The notes: generated from the sequence alone by a model not told the origin. DNA of 64,000 bases from Limosilactobacillus reuteri (GCF_034259105.1 NZ_CP139478.1:513501-577500), one strand, 5' to 3'. Counted from the stretch's first letter, positions 17,139-25,587 are shown. A program made the numbers and translations.

Positions 17139-19553
17139 ATGGAAAAGCCGTTGGCGACACCGACAGTAATAAAACTTAGTGATTTACCGCAAAAAGTAAA
17201 ATTACTAGAATTTATTGTTAATGCCAGTCAGCAAAAGGTAATTGACGAAAAGAAACTCTCAGTTGATGCCGGTAACCTAGTGGCAAAAATATACCATGAA
17301 TTAACTAACGCCTATGCGGAAGGACGGGGCGTTGACGTTAATAGTCCAGAAATCCAGCGAAGTTTAAACATGTTAATCGTCCGTTTGGTTTTTTTGCTTT
17401 ATGCAGATGATAGCAACCTGTTTGGTAAAGATAATATTTTTCAAGCTTTTATTGAGCGAAGAGAACCCCGTGATATACGCCGAGACCTGTCAGCTTTGTT
17501 TAAGGTGCTAGATCAACCAGAGAGTGAACGTGATCCATACCTTGACGATGAATTTAACCAATTTGCCTATGTGAATGGTGGGATGTTCTCCGATGAAAAT
17601 GTAATCATCCCCCAGTTTACTGATGAATTAAAAAGGTTGATTGTTGAAGAAGCGGGTGCAGGGTTCGATTGGTCGGGAATCAGCCCCACAATATTTGGTT
17701 CAGTATTTGAAAGTACGTTAAACCCTGAAACAAGACGCTCTGGGGGGATGCACTATACCAGTATCGAAAACATTCATAAAGTGATAGATCCATTGTTTCT
17801 AAATGATTTACATGATGAATTTGATAAAATCCAGAATATGGGAAATAACAATCAACGAGTAATTAAAGCTCGTGAATTTAGGGTAAAACTAGGTAAACTA
17901 AAATTTTTCGATCCAGCTTGTGGCTCTGGTAATTTTCTCACTGAAACTTATTTGTCATTGAGAAAGATGGAAAATGAATGTTTACGGATTATTACTGGTG
18001 ATCAAGGAACGTTAGCAATTACAGACGATAGCGATCCAAAAGTTAAAATCCAGAATTTCTACGGAATTGAAATCAATGATTTTGCTGTTTCAGTTGCCAG
18101 AACAGCAATGTGGATTGCCGAAAGTCAAATGTGGGAACAAACGAAAGATATTACATTTGCCAATAAAGACTTCTTACCGCTAGATAGCAATGACTCAATC
18201 TATGAGGGTAATGCCCTACGTATGAATTGGGAAGATATAGTGAAACCATATGAATTGGACTATATTATGGGGAATCCACCGTTTGTAGGTGCAAGAATGA
18301 AAAATAAAGGCCAAAAGCAAGACCTGCAAGAAATTGAGGTAACTTTAAAGGGCGTTGGTAATATTGATTACGTTGCAGGATGGTATTTTAAAGCAGCACA
18401 ATATATACAAGACACAACCATTCAGGTCGCATTTGTTTCTACAAACTCAATAACTCAAGGGGAACAAGTATCAATTATCTGGGAAACACTTCTACAAAAA
18501 TACAAAGTGGCTATTAATTTTGCATATAAAACTTTCGTCTGGAATAACGAGGCGAAAAATAAAGCGCATGTTCATGTAGTAATTATTGGATTTGGTCAAC
18601 GTAAGATCAAAGAGAACGTTATTTATGATAGAAATAAGATACAAAGAGCTAATAATATTAATCCGTATCTTGTTGATGCCAGTAACATTTTAATATCCAA
18701 AAGAACTACACCTTTGGATATCAATCACCCAATAATGGGCATTGGGAACAAACCAGTTGATGGTGGTAATTATCTTTTTGAAGAAGCTGAAAAGAATGAT
18801 TTTGTAAAAAACGAGCCTTCTTCAAAAGAATATTTTAAAAAATTTTGGGGAGCACGTGAATTTATTAACAGAAAACCAAGATATTGCTTGTGGTTAGGGG
18901 ATGCAAAACCAAGCCAATTAAGGAAAATGCCTTCTGTAATGAAAGTTATTGAAAGTGTTAAAGATTTTAGGCTGTCAAGTAAAAGCGCAGGAACCAGGAA
19001 ACTTGCTGATCATCCAACACGTTTTCACGTTGAAAATATGCCAAAAGGTAATTTTCTTGTTGTTCCACGAGTTAGCTCACAACGAAGAAAGTATATTCCA
19101 ATAGGATTTATGAGCAATAGTAATATAGCATCTGACGCATTATTAATAGTTCCTAACACTGACCTATATGAATTTGGCCTACTAAATTCACTAGTTCATA
19201 TGGACTGGATCAAAACTGTGTGTGGTAGATTGAAAAGTGATTACAGATATTCAGCGGGTGTTGTCTATAATAACTTTCCTTGGCCTAACGTTAATGATAA
19301 GCAAAAGAAAAAGATTTCAAAAACAGCACAAGCAATCCTTGATGCTCGAAATCTTTATCCGGATAGTTCATTAGCAGATTTGTATGACCCGTTAACAATG
19401 CCAATTGAATTGCGAAAAGCGCATGAAGCTAATGATAAAGCCGTATTGAAAGTGTACGGGTTAAAGCAATCTGCTAGTGAATCAGAAATTGTGCAACATC
19501 TTTTCAAAATGTATGAAGAATTAACAAGAAAGGACAAACGGAATCATGAATAA
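17139..19553 (+). CDS. Type IIL restriction-modification enzyme, methyltransferase and specificity part
   Basis: 804 residues from the first in-frame ATG; the open frame begins right after the G run. Visible: helical spacer (1-240), S-adenosylmethionine motif I FDPACGSGNF (257-266), catalytic NPPF (379-382) as in N6-adenine methyltransferases, a target-recognition region (about 560-720) and a C-terminal helical tail. Homology pattern: MmeI/Eco57I-like single-chain enzymes that both cut and methylate. ATG 17139 has no convincing ribosome site, so methyltransferase alone is unlikely to be made efficiently. It is the cargo gene of the island, likely defending the host (and island) against phages when switched on. 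Confidence 0.88.
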   Translation: MEKPLATPTVIKLSDLPQKVKLLEFIVNASQQKVIDEKKLSVDAGNLVAKIYHELTNAYAEGRGVDVNSPEIQRSLNMLIVRLVFLLYADDSNLFGKDNIFQAFIERREPRDIRRDLSALFKVLDQPESERDPYLDDEFNQFAYVNGGMFSDENVIIPQFTDELKRLIVEEAGAGFDWSGISPTIFGSVFESTLNPETRRSGGMHYTSIENIHKVIDPLFLNDLHDEFDKIQNMGNNNQRVIKAREFRVKLGKLKFFDPACGSGNFLTETYLSLRKMENECLRIITGDQGTLAITDDSDPKVKIQNFYGIEINDFAVSVARTAMWIAESQMWEQTKDITFANKDFLPLDSNDSIYEGNALRMNWEDIVKPYELDYIMGNPPFVGARMKNKGQKQDLQEIEVTLKGVGNIDYVAGWYFKAAQYIQDTTIQVAFVSTNSITQGEQVSIIWETLLQKYKVAINFAYKTFVWNNEAKNKAHVHVVIIGFGQRKIKENVIYDRNKIQRANNINPYLVDASNILISKRTTPLDINHPIMGIGNKPVDGGNYLFEEAEKNDFVKNEPSSKEYFKKFWGAREFINRKPRYCLWLGDAKPSQLRKMPSVMKVIESVKDFRLSSKSAGTRKLADHPTRFHVENMPKGNFLVVPRVSSQRRKYIPIGFMSNSNIASDALLIVPNTDLYEFGLLNSLVHMDWIKTVCGRLKSDYRYSAGVVYNNFPWPNVNDKQKKKISKTAQAILDARNLYPDSSLADLYDPLTMPIELRKAHEANDKAVLKVYGLKQSASESEIVQHLFKMYEELTRKDKRNHE

Positions 19554-19619
19554 AAAATAATTGTTGGAATTTATCGTGAAAAAAAGTTAATGTGCGTTCC
19601 CAAAGTATCAATAAACTAA

Positions 19620-19648
19620 CCCCCGTTGAAAGAGAACGGGGGCTTTTT
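19620..19648 (+). terminator. Restriction-modification gene terminator
   Basis: CCCCCGTT-GAAAGAG-AACGGGGG stem, then CTTTTT. Confidence 0.9.
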
Positions 19649-19805
19649 AGTATGTCCTATTTTGATAACAAAAGAGGGGCTTTTATTGCTCTTTCTTGCT
19701 TCTTGTTTTGACGTTAAATGTGATTATATCAACGATTACAGCTAATCACTCATAAGTAATAACAATTAACTACGAATTAGCTAACGAGTGTAGTTTTGTA
19801 AGTTT

Positions 19806-19904
19806 CTAGTGTCTGCGCTTAATAACCAGTAAAGCAATGATAATTACTGCGATTACTGCCAATAACTCATAAATCCAGTAGGTGCTATCAAAGAATAAAA
19901 TCAT
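19806..19904 (-). CDS. 32-residue hydrophobic peptide, possible toxin or small membrane protein
   Basis: ATG 19904 has a good ribosome site (TTGGAGTTGGTAAC). The peptide starts MILFFDSTYWIYELL, has one membrane helix (LLAVIAVIIIALLVI) and ends in a basic tail KRRH. That plan (short, one helix, positive C-terminus) is shared by type I toxins and by phage-encoded small membrane proteins. No antisense RNA is proven, although the flanking hairpin at 19667-19693 might end one. It lies in the island between cargo and replication genes. Confidence 0.5.
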   Translation of the reverse strand: MILFFDSTYWIYELLAVIAVIIIALLVIKRRH

Positions 19905-20092
19905 GTTACCAACTCCAATTTAGTTTAATTAGTGCTTTAACTACGAATCAATAAAAAAGGTTAGGTTTTGTTAACGTTCTTATAACTACAAACATCCCCA
20001 CCAATGTACAATATTGGGCAATAAAAACATATTAGCTTGCTGTTATATCAGCGTTTAAGAGGCTTTAATAAATTGGACACCCTATGGAACAT

Positions 20093-20458
20093 TTATTGTT
20101 TAACAATTCCAATGTTTTTGTATGCAGTCGTTACCTTGTTACCGTAATAACCAACATAAAAGCGGTGGTGCTTTTGATAAACAAAGCCTAACAATTCCAT
20201 GTTGTGCTTAAATTGGCGATTGCTTAGCGGTGTTAAGTCCTGCTGATAGCAATAATCTAAGTAGTGATTATAGATAGTCTTACTAGTGCTGTATAAGCGT
20301 CGATCCTTTTGGATGTTATCAGAGAATACAAAACTAACAACTGTTGGGTCTGCTTTGTCTTTATTTCTAACTCTGAAATGATAATCTTTCTTGCTGTCAG
20401 TCATCCACTGGGCTAGGGTGTGTCTACTTGTAACATATCTACCACGATACCAACTCAT
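20093..20458 (-). CDS. Probable primase/helicase C-terminal fragment
   Basis: 121 residues starting at ATG 20458. The segment KTIYNHYLDYCYQQDLTPLS, followed by NRQFKHNMELLGF, resembles the winged-helix C-terminal domain of phage and plasmid P4/D5-type primases, which reads the origin. The N-terminal primase and helicase domains are absent. Upstream a short open stretch (YPLQAKAAQTALKRKIEH) ends just before the start and may be a relic. In PICIs pri follows rep, as here. Assignment is by pattern only; a stand-alone regulator is possible. Confidence 0.45.
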   Translation of the reverse strand: MSWYRGRYVTSRHTLAQWMTDSKKDYHFRVRNKDKADPTVVSFVFSDNIQKDRRLYSTSKTIYNHYLDYCYQQDLTPLSNRQFKHNMELLGFVYQKHHRFYVGYYGNKVTTAYKNIGIVKQ

Positions 20459-21082
20459 TTAGAATCAACTCCATTTTTCTATATGCTCTATTTTTCGTTT
20501 TAAAGCCGTCTGAGCCGCTTTAGCTTGTAAAGGATAAATTGTATTTAAAACTAATTATCGCTTTTAAAACTGCCCTTAAATTAAAAATAAACACTATTCT
20601 AAATCTGATTAGTATATTTATTGCTATGATCCTACGAGTGATATTTTGGCGGTCAGATTTTAGGCTGCCAATTTTTGATAGCTGAATTTTAAGTCACCAA
20701 ATTTAGATAGTATTCTCGTGTACTGTAAGGCGTTTTAAGAAGCTTTAACTGAAAGATGATGATTTACCCTAAAAAGTAGTTAACGATAAATAGCAACGGT
20801 CACGATGTAGCTCTCTGGAAAATAAACGGGTGTTGACGCATAACCTCTCTGCTAATCCAATATCTTTCGCTTTTCCGTGCAATTGATAATGAGAAATTAC
20901 AGTTGAGCTATTGATATATCAGTATTTGGGCTAGTAAAGCATTGCACGCTTTTTGTTTCCTTTTCCTCCGAGTAAATGACAATATCCCCTCTATATCGCT
21001 GTATTAACGGCAAAGAGGGGATGTTATTTTTCGTAGGTCATACTTTTTTAAGGAGGCCGATAAGGCTAAAAATGCTTATTAA
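20459..21082. other. Gene-free region, candidate replication origin of the island
   Basis: AT-rich; between about 20640 and 20712 it holds loosely repeated blocks (GATTTTAGGCTGCC, AATTTTTGATAGC, AATTTTAAGTCACC, AATTTAGATAG). A long stem ATATCCCCTCT/AGAGGGGATGTT lies at about 20970-21020. Its place beside replication genes fits an origin, but this is inference. Confidence 0.35.
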
Positions 21083-21484
21083 TTAATGCCATTCGTTATG
21101 GTCTAGGCTGTTCACTTTATCCAATAGACTTTGAGCGTTTTCTTTCTGCTCCTGTGTTGTAGTAGGGTCATTTAGTATTGTAGTAGCTGTCACTTTTACA
21201 GCGTAACAGTCCATGAGTACTTGATTACCTTGTACCTTGAAATGTTCATCTGGAATATGAGCCACAAGAGGATTTTCAGCCTTAAAACGTTCAATTGGAT
21301 TGTTCCCAGCTACTTCTACTAAGCCCTCGTTAATTGCTCGTTGAGTGGGATTGCCTAGCTCATCAATCATCCCCTCATTAACTAGCATTTTATAGAGTTT
21401 GTCCTTGTTAGGATGCAAGCCAATAGAAAGAAAATGACTGTAGGCTTGCTCAACTAACGGCGGGTATTTGATATTAAAATTCAT
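21083..21484 (-). CDS. Hypothetical island protein, 133 residues
   Basis: A soluble protein with no family I can name. Its N-terminus (MNFNIKYPPLVEQAYSHF) and the segment LGNPTQRAINEGLV suggest a small helical DNA-associated or phage accessory protein, and the C-terminal third is acidic. ATG 21484 follows AGAAAGGACAG. It is in the minus-strand early operon, downstream of the replication gene. Confidence 0.6.
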   Translation of the reverse strand: MNFNIKYPPLVEQAYSHFLSIGLHPNKDKLYKMLVNEGMIDELGNPTQRAINEGLVEVAGNNPIERFKAENPLVAHIPDEHFKVQGNQVLMDCYAVKVTATTILNDPTTTQEQKENAQSLLDKVNSLDHNEWH

Positions 21485-21522
21485 TGTTTATCTGTCCTTT
21501 CTTTTTAAGGGTGTCCAATCTG

Positions 21523-21906
21523 TCAAAACCGCTTCAAATATTTATTGACTAATTTATCTTTTACTTCGCTTTCCTCACTATTGCTTCTTAGATAATCGCT
21601 TCTAATGGTCTTTAATTGCTTATGAAGCGAACTAGAAAGTTTCTTGGCTTTTATTAGCTTTCGATTGTATTTAATTATTAATTGCCTGTTTTGCTTGATT
21701 AGGGTAGGCGTTTGATGTTTGAAAATACCTAGACCATCAACAAAATACAAGTGGGTAAATGGTATCTTGATTAAGCTATTGTTTAATTGCTTTTCGTTGG
21801 CTTGGATTATGTTGTCTAATCGTTTAATATCACTCATCAATTTAGTATAGGTTTCATATCCAGCGCTAAAGTTAGAAAGGTTTCTCTCAAATTCTGTTAG
21901 GTTCAT
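21523..21906 (-). CDS. Hypothetical coiled-coil protein, 127 residues
   Basis: Mostly helical and basic, with heptad-like patterns over about residues 15-45 and 75-115 (LIIKYNRKLIKAKKLSSSLHK). No membrane segment or known domain. It starts 20 bases after the stop of the replisome organiser gene and is probably co-transcribed with it. Function unknown. Confidence 0.55.
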   Translation of the reverse strand: MNLTEFERNLSNFSAGYETYTKLMSDIKRLDNIIQANEKQLNNSLIKIPFTHLYFVDGLGIFKHQTPTLIKQNRQLIIKYNRKLIKAKKLSSSLHKQLKTIRSDYLRSNSEESEVKDKLVNKYLKRF

Positions 21907-21926
21907 GAATGCATCATCTCTGTGTC

Positions 21927-22919
21927 TTAATCATTACTAGAAGATTGTTCCAATGTTTGCTTGGTGTATTCGGGTAGGTGCTGTATTAATAGCTTGGCTA
22001 ATGATTGTTTATCTTGATATTGTGGCATTTGATTAGCAACGTTCATAATGTTATCAACTCCTAATTGGATGTCCTCAATTTCATAGCCGTTATGGATTAA
22101 CATATCAAAAACATCAGCGAGCCTTTTATTGTCTTTGGGGATGTCAGTAGGTGATATACCGTTTAAGTAGTTGAATAGACTGTTAATGTTATCTTGGTTG
22201 TTGTTAGTATCTAATTGATTATTAACTCTATTATCTACTCCACCTTTTTCTCCACTGTTGCCTTTATTCTCTGTAGTAGCATTATTATATATAGAGGAAG
22301 TAGAAGTGCTGTTGTCTTTATCTATATTTATCTTTTCTTTTTTTGTCTGGTCTGGTCTATTCTGTTCTAGTCTACTCTTATCTACTCTATTCTTATCTAA
22401 TCTATTCTGTGCAAGAACTTTCTTGGAAGTTTCCTCGACACTTCTTGGAACTTTCTTAGAAGTTTCTTGGAACTGCTCTAAGTATTGCTGTGCTTGGATT
22501 TCTGGAGGGGTCTTTTTATCTCGTCCTTGTTTTACCCAATAATCAACAGGGGAAATGATGTCTTTTTCATCTGGGTTAGTGGTGTAAGCAAAATTTGTTT
22601 TAATAAAAAGCAAAGCTCTAACAGAAAGATACTCAGTCGCTTTATAGATTTTGGGTTCAATTTTATTTTGGGCGTACCAATCAGTAATAACATAGACACC
22701 ATTTTTAGTTGGTTCTAGTATCAAGTTATTTTTGAGCAACTCGTCATAGTTGCTCTGGTCTGCATTAGTTAGAAAGTTAATCATTTTGACGCTACCGACA
22801 AAGCCATCATCATCAGCGTTTAGGACTAGATAGAAATACAATAATTTACTTACTGGGTGCATATCTACAAAGCGATCATCCTCAGCTATTTTTCTACTAA
22901 TCATTCTTCTTTCTGCCAT
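21927..22919 (-). CDS. Replisome organiser / DnaD-like replication protein
   Basis: 330 residues. The N-terminal winged-helix region (about 1-115; RMISRKIAEDDRFVDMHP, LNADDDGFVGS) is that of phage replisome organisers, which bind the origin and help load the helicase. A low-complexity Asn/Ser/Asp-rich linker follows (about 180-250), then a DnaD-like C-terminal segment (LADVFDMLIHNGYE). It shares a one-base overlap (TAATG) with the gene before it. In a PICI this is the rep position. Origin sites are probably nearby but not proven. Confidence 0.8.
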   Translation of the reverse strand: MAERRMISRKIAEDDRFVDMHPVSKLLYFYLVLNADDDGFVGSVKMINFLTNADQSNYDELLKNNLILEPTKNGVYVITDWYAQNKIEPKIYKATEYLSVRALLFIKTNFAYTTNPDEKDIISPVDYWVKQGRDKKTPPEIQAQQYLEQFQETSKKVPRSVEETSKKVLAQNRLDKNRVDKSRLEQNRPDQTKKEKINIDKDNSTSTSSIYNNATTENKGNSGEKGGVDNRVNNQLDTNNNQDNINSLFNYLNGISPTDIPKDNKRLADVFDMLIHNGYEIEDIQLGVDNIMNVANQMPQYQDKQSLAKLLIQHLPEYTKQTLEQSSSND

Positions 22920-23389
22920 TACTTACATACCTCCATATCCTTATAGCTTAATTGACCATCAACAAATAACTTTGTTAATCTAATGAGCCGTTTAAGTGTA
23001 TTTTCATCGTTGCTCGTTACTTGTTCGATACGATCAATAATCTTTTCACGTTCCCGCTCTTTCTTTTTGTTGTGTGATAAATAGTCATGATTGTTAATTG
23101 ACTTCATAATGAAATAAAGGCGAGTGGTGTTTTTATCATCGTTGTTCGTTAGCAAGGACAACTTAGAATATAAGTCACCATTGAAGCCATCTAAGTAAAC
23201 TAAAAAGGTGTGAACTTGCTTAATATCATCCCCAACGAACTTACTAATACGGGTGGCGAGTTCCGTTGGTTCTTTGCTGTTCTCGGTGTCTTTAAGATAT
23301 GAATACCACGATAGCAGGGCGAGGTAAGTAGTTTTCATGTCCCAACGTTCACGGTGTCCGTCTGGTGCGGTAAGAGTAACTAGTTGCAT
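22919..23389 (-). CDS. Hypothetical protein of the replication operon, 156 residues
   Basis: A soluble, mostly helical protein, highly charged in the middle (HNKKKEREREKIIDRIEQ). I recognise no domain. It is coupled by overlap to both neighbours: 11 bases with the preceding gene and 1 base with the replisome organiser, so it probably works with replication. Length and place fit a helper or loader, but that is inference. Confidence 0.6.
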   Translation of the reverse strand: MQLVTLTAPDGHRERWDMKTTYLALLSWYSYLKDTENSKEPTELATRISKFVGDDIKQVHTFLVYLDGFNGDLYSKLSLLTNNDDKNTTRLYFIMKSINNHDYLSHNKKKEREREKIIDRIEQVTSNDENTLKRLIRLTKLFVDGQLSYKDMEVCK

Positions 23390-23589
23390 TCTGTATCACT
23401 GTCCTTTTCAATAATGCTTGATGAGTCAATAATCTTTTGAAGCTGTTGAGCGGTCTTAATAAAACGGCTGTCGTCTACCACTTTTGCTTGATTAACTAAC
23501 TCACTAGTAAAATTGCCTTTAATTACTACGAGCGCCTTATTTCCCTTGTGGTCATCCGCCAAAATAAATTTATAATTATCGTTATTCAT
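23380..23589 (-). CDS. Hypothetical protein, 69 residues
   Basis: A small acidic protein, N-terminus beta-rich (YKFILADDHKGNKALVVIKG) and C-terminus helical. An excellent ribosome site (GGAGG, 9 bases before ATG 23589). Just upstream of it lies a GGGGAAACATCCCC palindrome (23611-23624). First gene of a coupled block of three leading to the replisome organiser. Unknown function. Confidence 0.6.
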   Translation of the reverse strand: MNNDNYKFILADDHKGNKALVVIKGNFTSELVNQAKVVDDSRFIKTAQQLQKIIDSSSIIEKDSDTECN

Positions 23590-23656
23590 TGTCTTATTCC
23601 TCCATTTGTTGGGGATGTTTCCCCGCTTTCATGTGTTGTTATGTTAGAATAAGCAA

Positions 23657-23743
23657 GCAACGGGGGTTATTCCCGTTGTGCTTACTGTGAAGCCTGTTAG
23701 CGCTGTTTGGTGTGGTAATTATCCAGCGTTGACGGCTTTTTTA
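23657..23743 (+). ncRNA. Candidate small RNA on the strand opposite the island operon
   Basis: Extended -10 TGTTAGAAT (23642-23650), a first hairpin CAACGGG/CCCGTTG (23658-23678) and a strong terminator (AGCCTGTTAGCGCTG...CAGCGTTGACGGCT then T7) ending at 23743. It sits in the 167-bp gap between two minus-strand genes, so it would be antisense to their leader. No coding frame. Confidence 0.5.
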
Positions 23744-23756
23744 TTTTGTCGAAACA

Positions 23757-24068
23757 TTATTCTTCACTTTCTAATTCTGCATTGCTGATTATTTCTGCTC
23801 TTTTGCTCATCATCGTTATTTGTGAGGTAAGCGGTGCTAAGGCTTGTTGGCGCTCATCATTATTGGTAATGATGTAATAGCCGTTTGGGCGGTTGTACTG
23901 CGCTCCAATTGGTACATGGTGAAGCACGATTAAGCGATAGATAATTCCACGCACTTCACGTTCTTTTAACCCCGACAGCTTAACTAATTCTTTAAGCGGT
24001 TTAGGTTGCGCAATCCCTTTAGGTAATAGCTGTAAAATCTTCTTTTCCTCTTGGTCTAGTTGTTCCAT
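23757..24068 (-). CDS. Winged-helix DNA-binding protein
   Basis: 103 residues from ATG 24068, preferred because AAAGGA is 9 bases away; an in-frame ATG at 24077 touches the ribosome site. Residues 10-75 look like a winged helix (LKELVKLSGLKEREVRGIIYRLIVLHHVPIG, read as two helices and wing), typical of small phage regulators. The C-terminus is acidic. It lies in the minus-strand early operon after the 45-residue membrane peptide gene. A regulatory role in the lysogeny or excision circuit is likely but unproven. Confidence 0.65.
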   Translation of the reverse strand: MEQLDQEEKKILQLLPKGIAQPKPLKELVKLSGLKEREVRGIIYRLIVLHHVPIGAQYNRPNGYYIITNNDERQQALAPLTSQITMMSKRAEIISNAELESEE

Positions 24069-24081
24069 TAGCTTCATTCCT

Positions 24082-24219
24082 TTACTTGATTAACTGAGCG
24101 ATTAAATTCATTGCTACAAGTACAACGGGCAAGGTAGCAAGGTAAGCCCATAGCCGTTCGCTTGGTGCTGTGTCCCAGTAGCTTAATATGTGTTTATCAA
24201 TCGTTGATAATAACTTCAT
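24082..24219 (-). CDS. 45-residue membrane peptide
   Basis: ATG 24219 has the strong ribosome site GGAGGAATTAAACATC. The peptide begins MKLLSTIDKHILSYWD and has one hydrophobic helix near the end (LWAYLATLPVVLVAMNLIA). The stop at 24082 lies directly before the next gene. The good ribosome site and tight fit between neighbours support it as a real gene. Function unknown. Confidence 0.6.
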   Translation of the reverse strand: MKLLSTIDKHILSYWDTAPSERLWAYLATLPVVLVAMNLIAQLIK

Positions 24220-24230
24220 GATGTTTAATT

Positions 24231-24256
24231 CCTCCAATATCCACGCTGGCAAGCTG
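24231..24256 (+). repeat. 26-bp segment shared with the integrase leader
   Basis: CCTCCAATAT then CCACGCTGGCAAGCTG. A near copy with one extra T and one change lies at 27391-27417, 20 bases before the integrase start. Confidence 0.65.
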
Positions 24257-24263
24257 ATATTAT

Positions 24264-24539
24264 TTATTTTTCGTGCTGGATTAAAAACTCGTCTAAGGCT
24301 TCTCGTCTGAAACGACTTACGCCATCGATCTGGATAGCGGGGATGTCGTACTTCTTAATCCATGAATTAAAGACACCCCGTGATACGCCACAATAGGCGC
24401 TAGCTTCTCCCTTGTTTAGATAAGGCGGGAAGCTGTTTTTGTTTTGCACATCTTTAATAGCTTCACTGAGTGCCTCCCCAATCATTGCTTTGGTTGCTTC
24501 TTGTAAATCATTTGGCAACTGCACTTGTAAACTTTCCAT
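24264..24539 (-). CDS. Excisionase-like helix-turn-helix protein
   Basis: 91 residues from ATG 24539, chosen because TTGGAG lies 9 bases upstream; a longer reading from 24593 would overlap the Rha gene. The C-terminal half (LNKGEASAYCGVSRGVFNSW, then VSRFRREALDEFL) is a MerR/excisionase-type winged helix of the HTH_17 kind. Such proteins direct excision by the integrase or act as activators. In PICI order, xis is in this operon, which fits. The N-terminal 40 residues are a helix that may mediate dimerisation. Confidence 0.7.
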   Translation of the reverse strand: MESLQVQLPNDLQEATKAMIGEALSEAIKDVQNKNSFPPYLNKGEASAYCGVSRGVFNSWIKKYDIPAIQIDGVSRFRREALDEFLIQHEK

Positions 24540-24556
24540 GTAATTAACTCCAATCA

Positions 24557-25177
24557 TTAAGCCAATAGCAAAACGCCTTTTACTTCGTCCCATGTCTTAT
24601 TGAGGCCAACAAGGCCAATAGCGATATTCTCTAGTTGCTTATATCGTTCTTGTTCTTTGAGCGTTAGACCATCTAACGCAACTTTGACGTGTCTTTGTTT
24701 CTTAATTTGCTGTGCTGTTAGACCGGTAGCACGCTTCAATAAAAGACGGGTCATATTGATATAAATGTAATCAGGAGCTTGTGGCCATTCTTTTATTGCA
24801 TCCGTTAATGATTTACGCTGTGGCTTTTCAATAGCTCGGTTAATCTGTCGTTGATTAAGCTCTTTTCTCATACGGTAAAACTCATGAACAAGGTTTTTCT
24901 TGAATTGATTAACCTCTGGTGTGTTATCTAGGTAGGTAATTAAGAGCGTTGCTTGTTGTTCGTTTAGGTGGTAGGTCTTTTGTGGTCGTCCCCCTTTTGA
25001 GCCTTTAAGAGGTTTAGTCATTTCAAATGACAAAACTCCAAAGTCTTCTAAGTCCTCTTTGTGGTTATAGATAATCACTTTTACAGAATGAAGATTATTA
25101 TTACTACATTCAGCAATGATTTTATCTGTGGTATATGGTTCTTCATTTAGACCGTGCATGAAAACTAAATTGTTCAT
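24557..25177 (-). CDS. Rha-family phage regulatory protein
   Basis: 206 residues. The N-terminal part (about 8-95) has the Rha pattern: TTDKIIAECSNNNLHSVKVII, then FEMTKPLKGSKGGRPQKTYHLNEQQATLLI and FKKNLVHEFYRMRKELNQR. The C-terminal half holds basic helices of unknown role. Rha proteins are phage-encoded regulators linked to host IHF-type control of growth. ATG 25177 follows AAGGGGATGG. It lies in the minus-strand early operon. Confidence 0.82.
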   Translation of the reverse strand: MNNLVFMHGLNEEPYTTDKIIAECSNNNLHSVKVIIYNHKEDLEDFGVLSFEMTKPLKGSKGGRPQKTYHLNEQQATLLITYLDNTPEVNQFKKNLVHEFYRMRKELNQRQINRAIEKPQRKSLTDAIKEWPQAPDYIYINMTRLLLKRATGLTAQQIKKQRHVKVALDGLTLKEQERYKQLENIAIGLVGLNKTWDEVKGVLLLA

Positions 25178-25248
25178 TCAATCCATCCCCTTACTTGTAC
25201 TGTGTTTTTGAGAGTTCTTTTATTGATGTGGATAATTTATCGAATTAA

Positions 25249-25587
25249 TTAGTTGATGCCTGTTTTCTTCGATCGTGAACTAGCTCTGTGAGAAATAAGG
25301 GCATTCTGTAATACTTGTTTCCGCCTTTCTTTTTGTTTTTCCGTAAGGCGTACTTTCTTGCCTAGTTCTGTATGGCTCATCATGCAAAGCTGTTTGGCCA
25401 TATCTAGTGTGACGGCGTAGTCATCAACTTGGCGAAGTGCGCCATTACCACCGTTTGGAACGGTCGTACCTCCGGGTACACTCGTAAAGTCTTCACCTTC
25501 AATAAAATCTTTGAAATTCTGATTAACCCATGCACTGAACCGTCTCTGTCTGACGGTCGTAAGAAATAATCGTTTCTCGTTCTTCAC
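25249..25587 (-). CDS. AntA-type antirepressor remnant
   Basis: 112 residues. The middle (RFSAWVNQNFKDFIEGEDF and VDDYAVTLDMAKQLCMM) is the AntA domain found at the start of phage antirepressors. The normal N-terminus is missing: the only good ribosome site (AGAGGTG, ATG 25623) opens a different frame (MTEITKQMATAPRE) that stops after 33 codons. The start at GTG 25587 is poor, and the C-terminus becomes a basic tail. The gene probably carries a frameshift or deletion. Antirepressors release lysogeny, so its loss may alter induction of the island. Confidence 0.6.
   Translation of the reverse strand: MKNEKRLFLTTVRQRRFSAWVNQNFKDFIEGEDFTSVPGGTTVPNGGNGALRQVDDYAVTLDMAKQLCMMSHTELGKKVRLTEKQKERRKQVLQNALISHRASSRSKKTGIN

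Larger units (their letters stand above)
19554..20092. other. Intergenic region after the restriction-modification gene
   Basis: Contains a strong terminator (19620-19648), a hairpin AAAGAG/CTCTTT (about 19667-19693) that could end the minus-strand small peptide transcript, and the 32-codon gene at 19806-19904. From 19920 to 20092 I see only an AACATCCCC-type motif (about 19989) and AT-rich sequence. Confidence 0.5.

Noticed and set aside
16730..19553. BREX PglX methyltransferase
   Set aside because: PglX lacks an N-terminal nuclease; here D68, E79 and K81 are present and no other brx genes are nearby.
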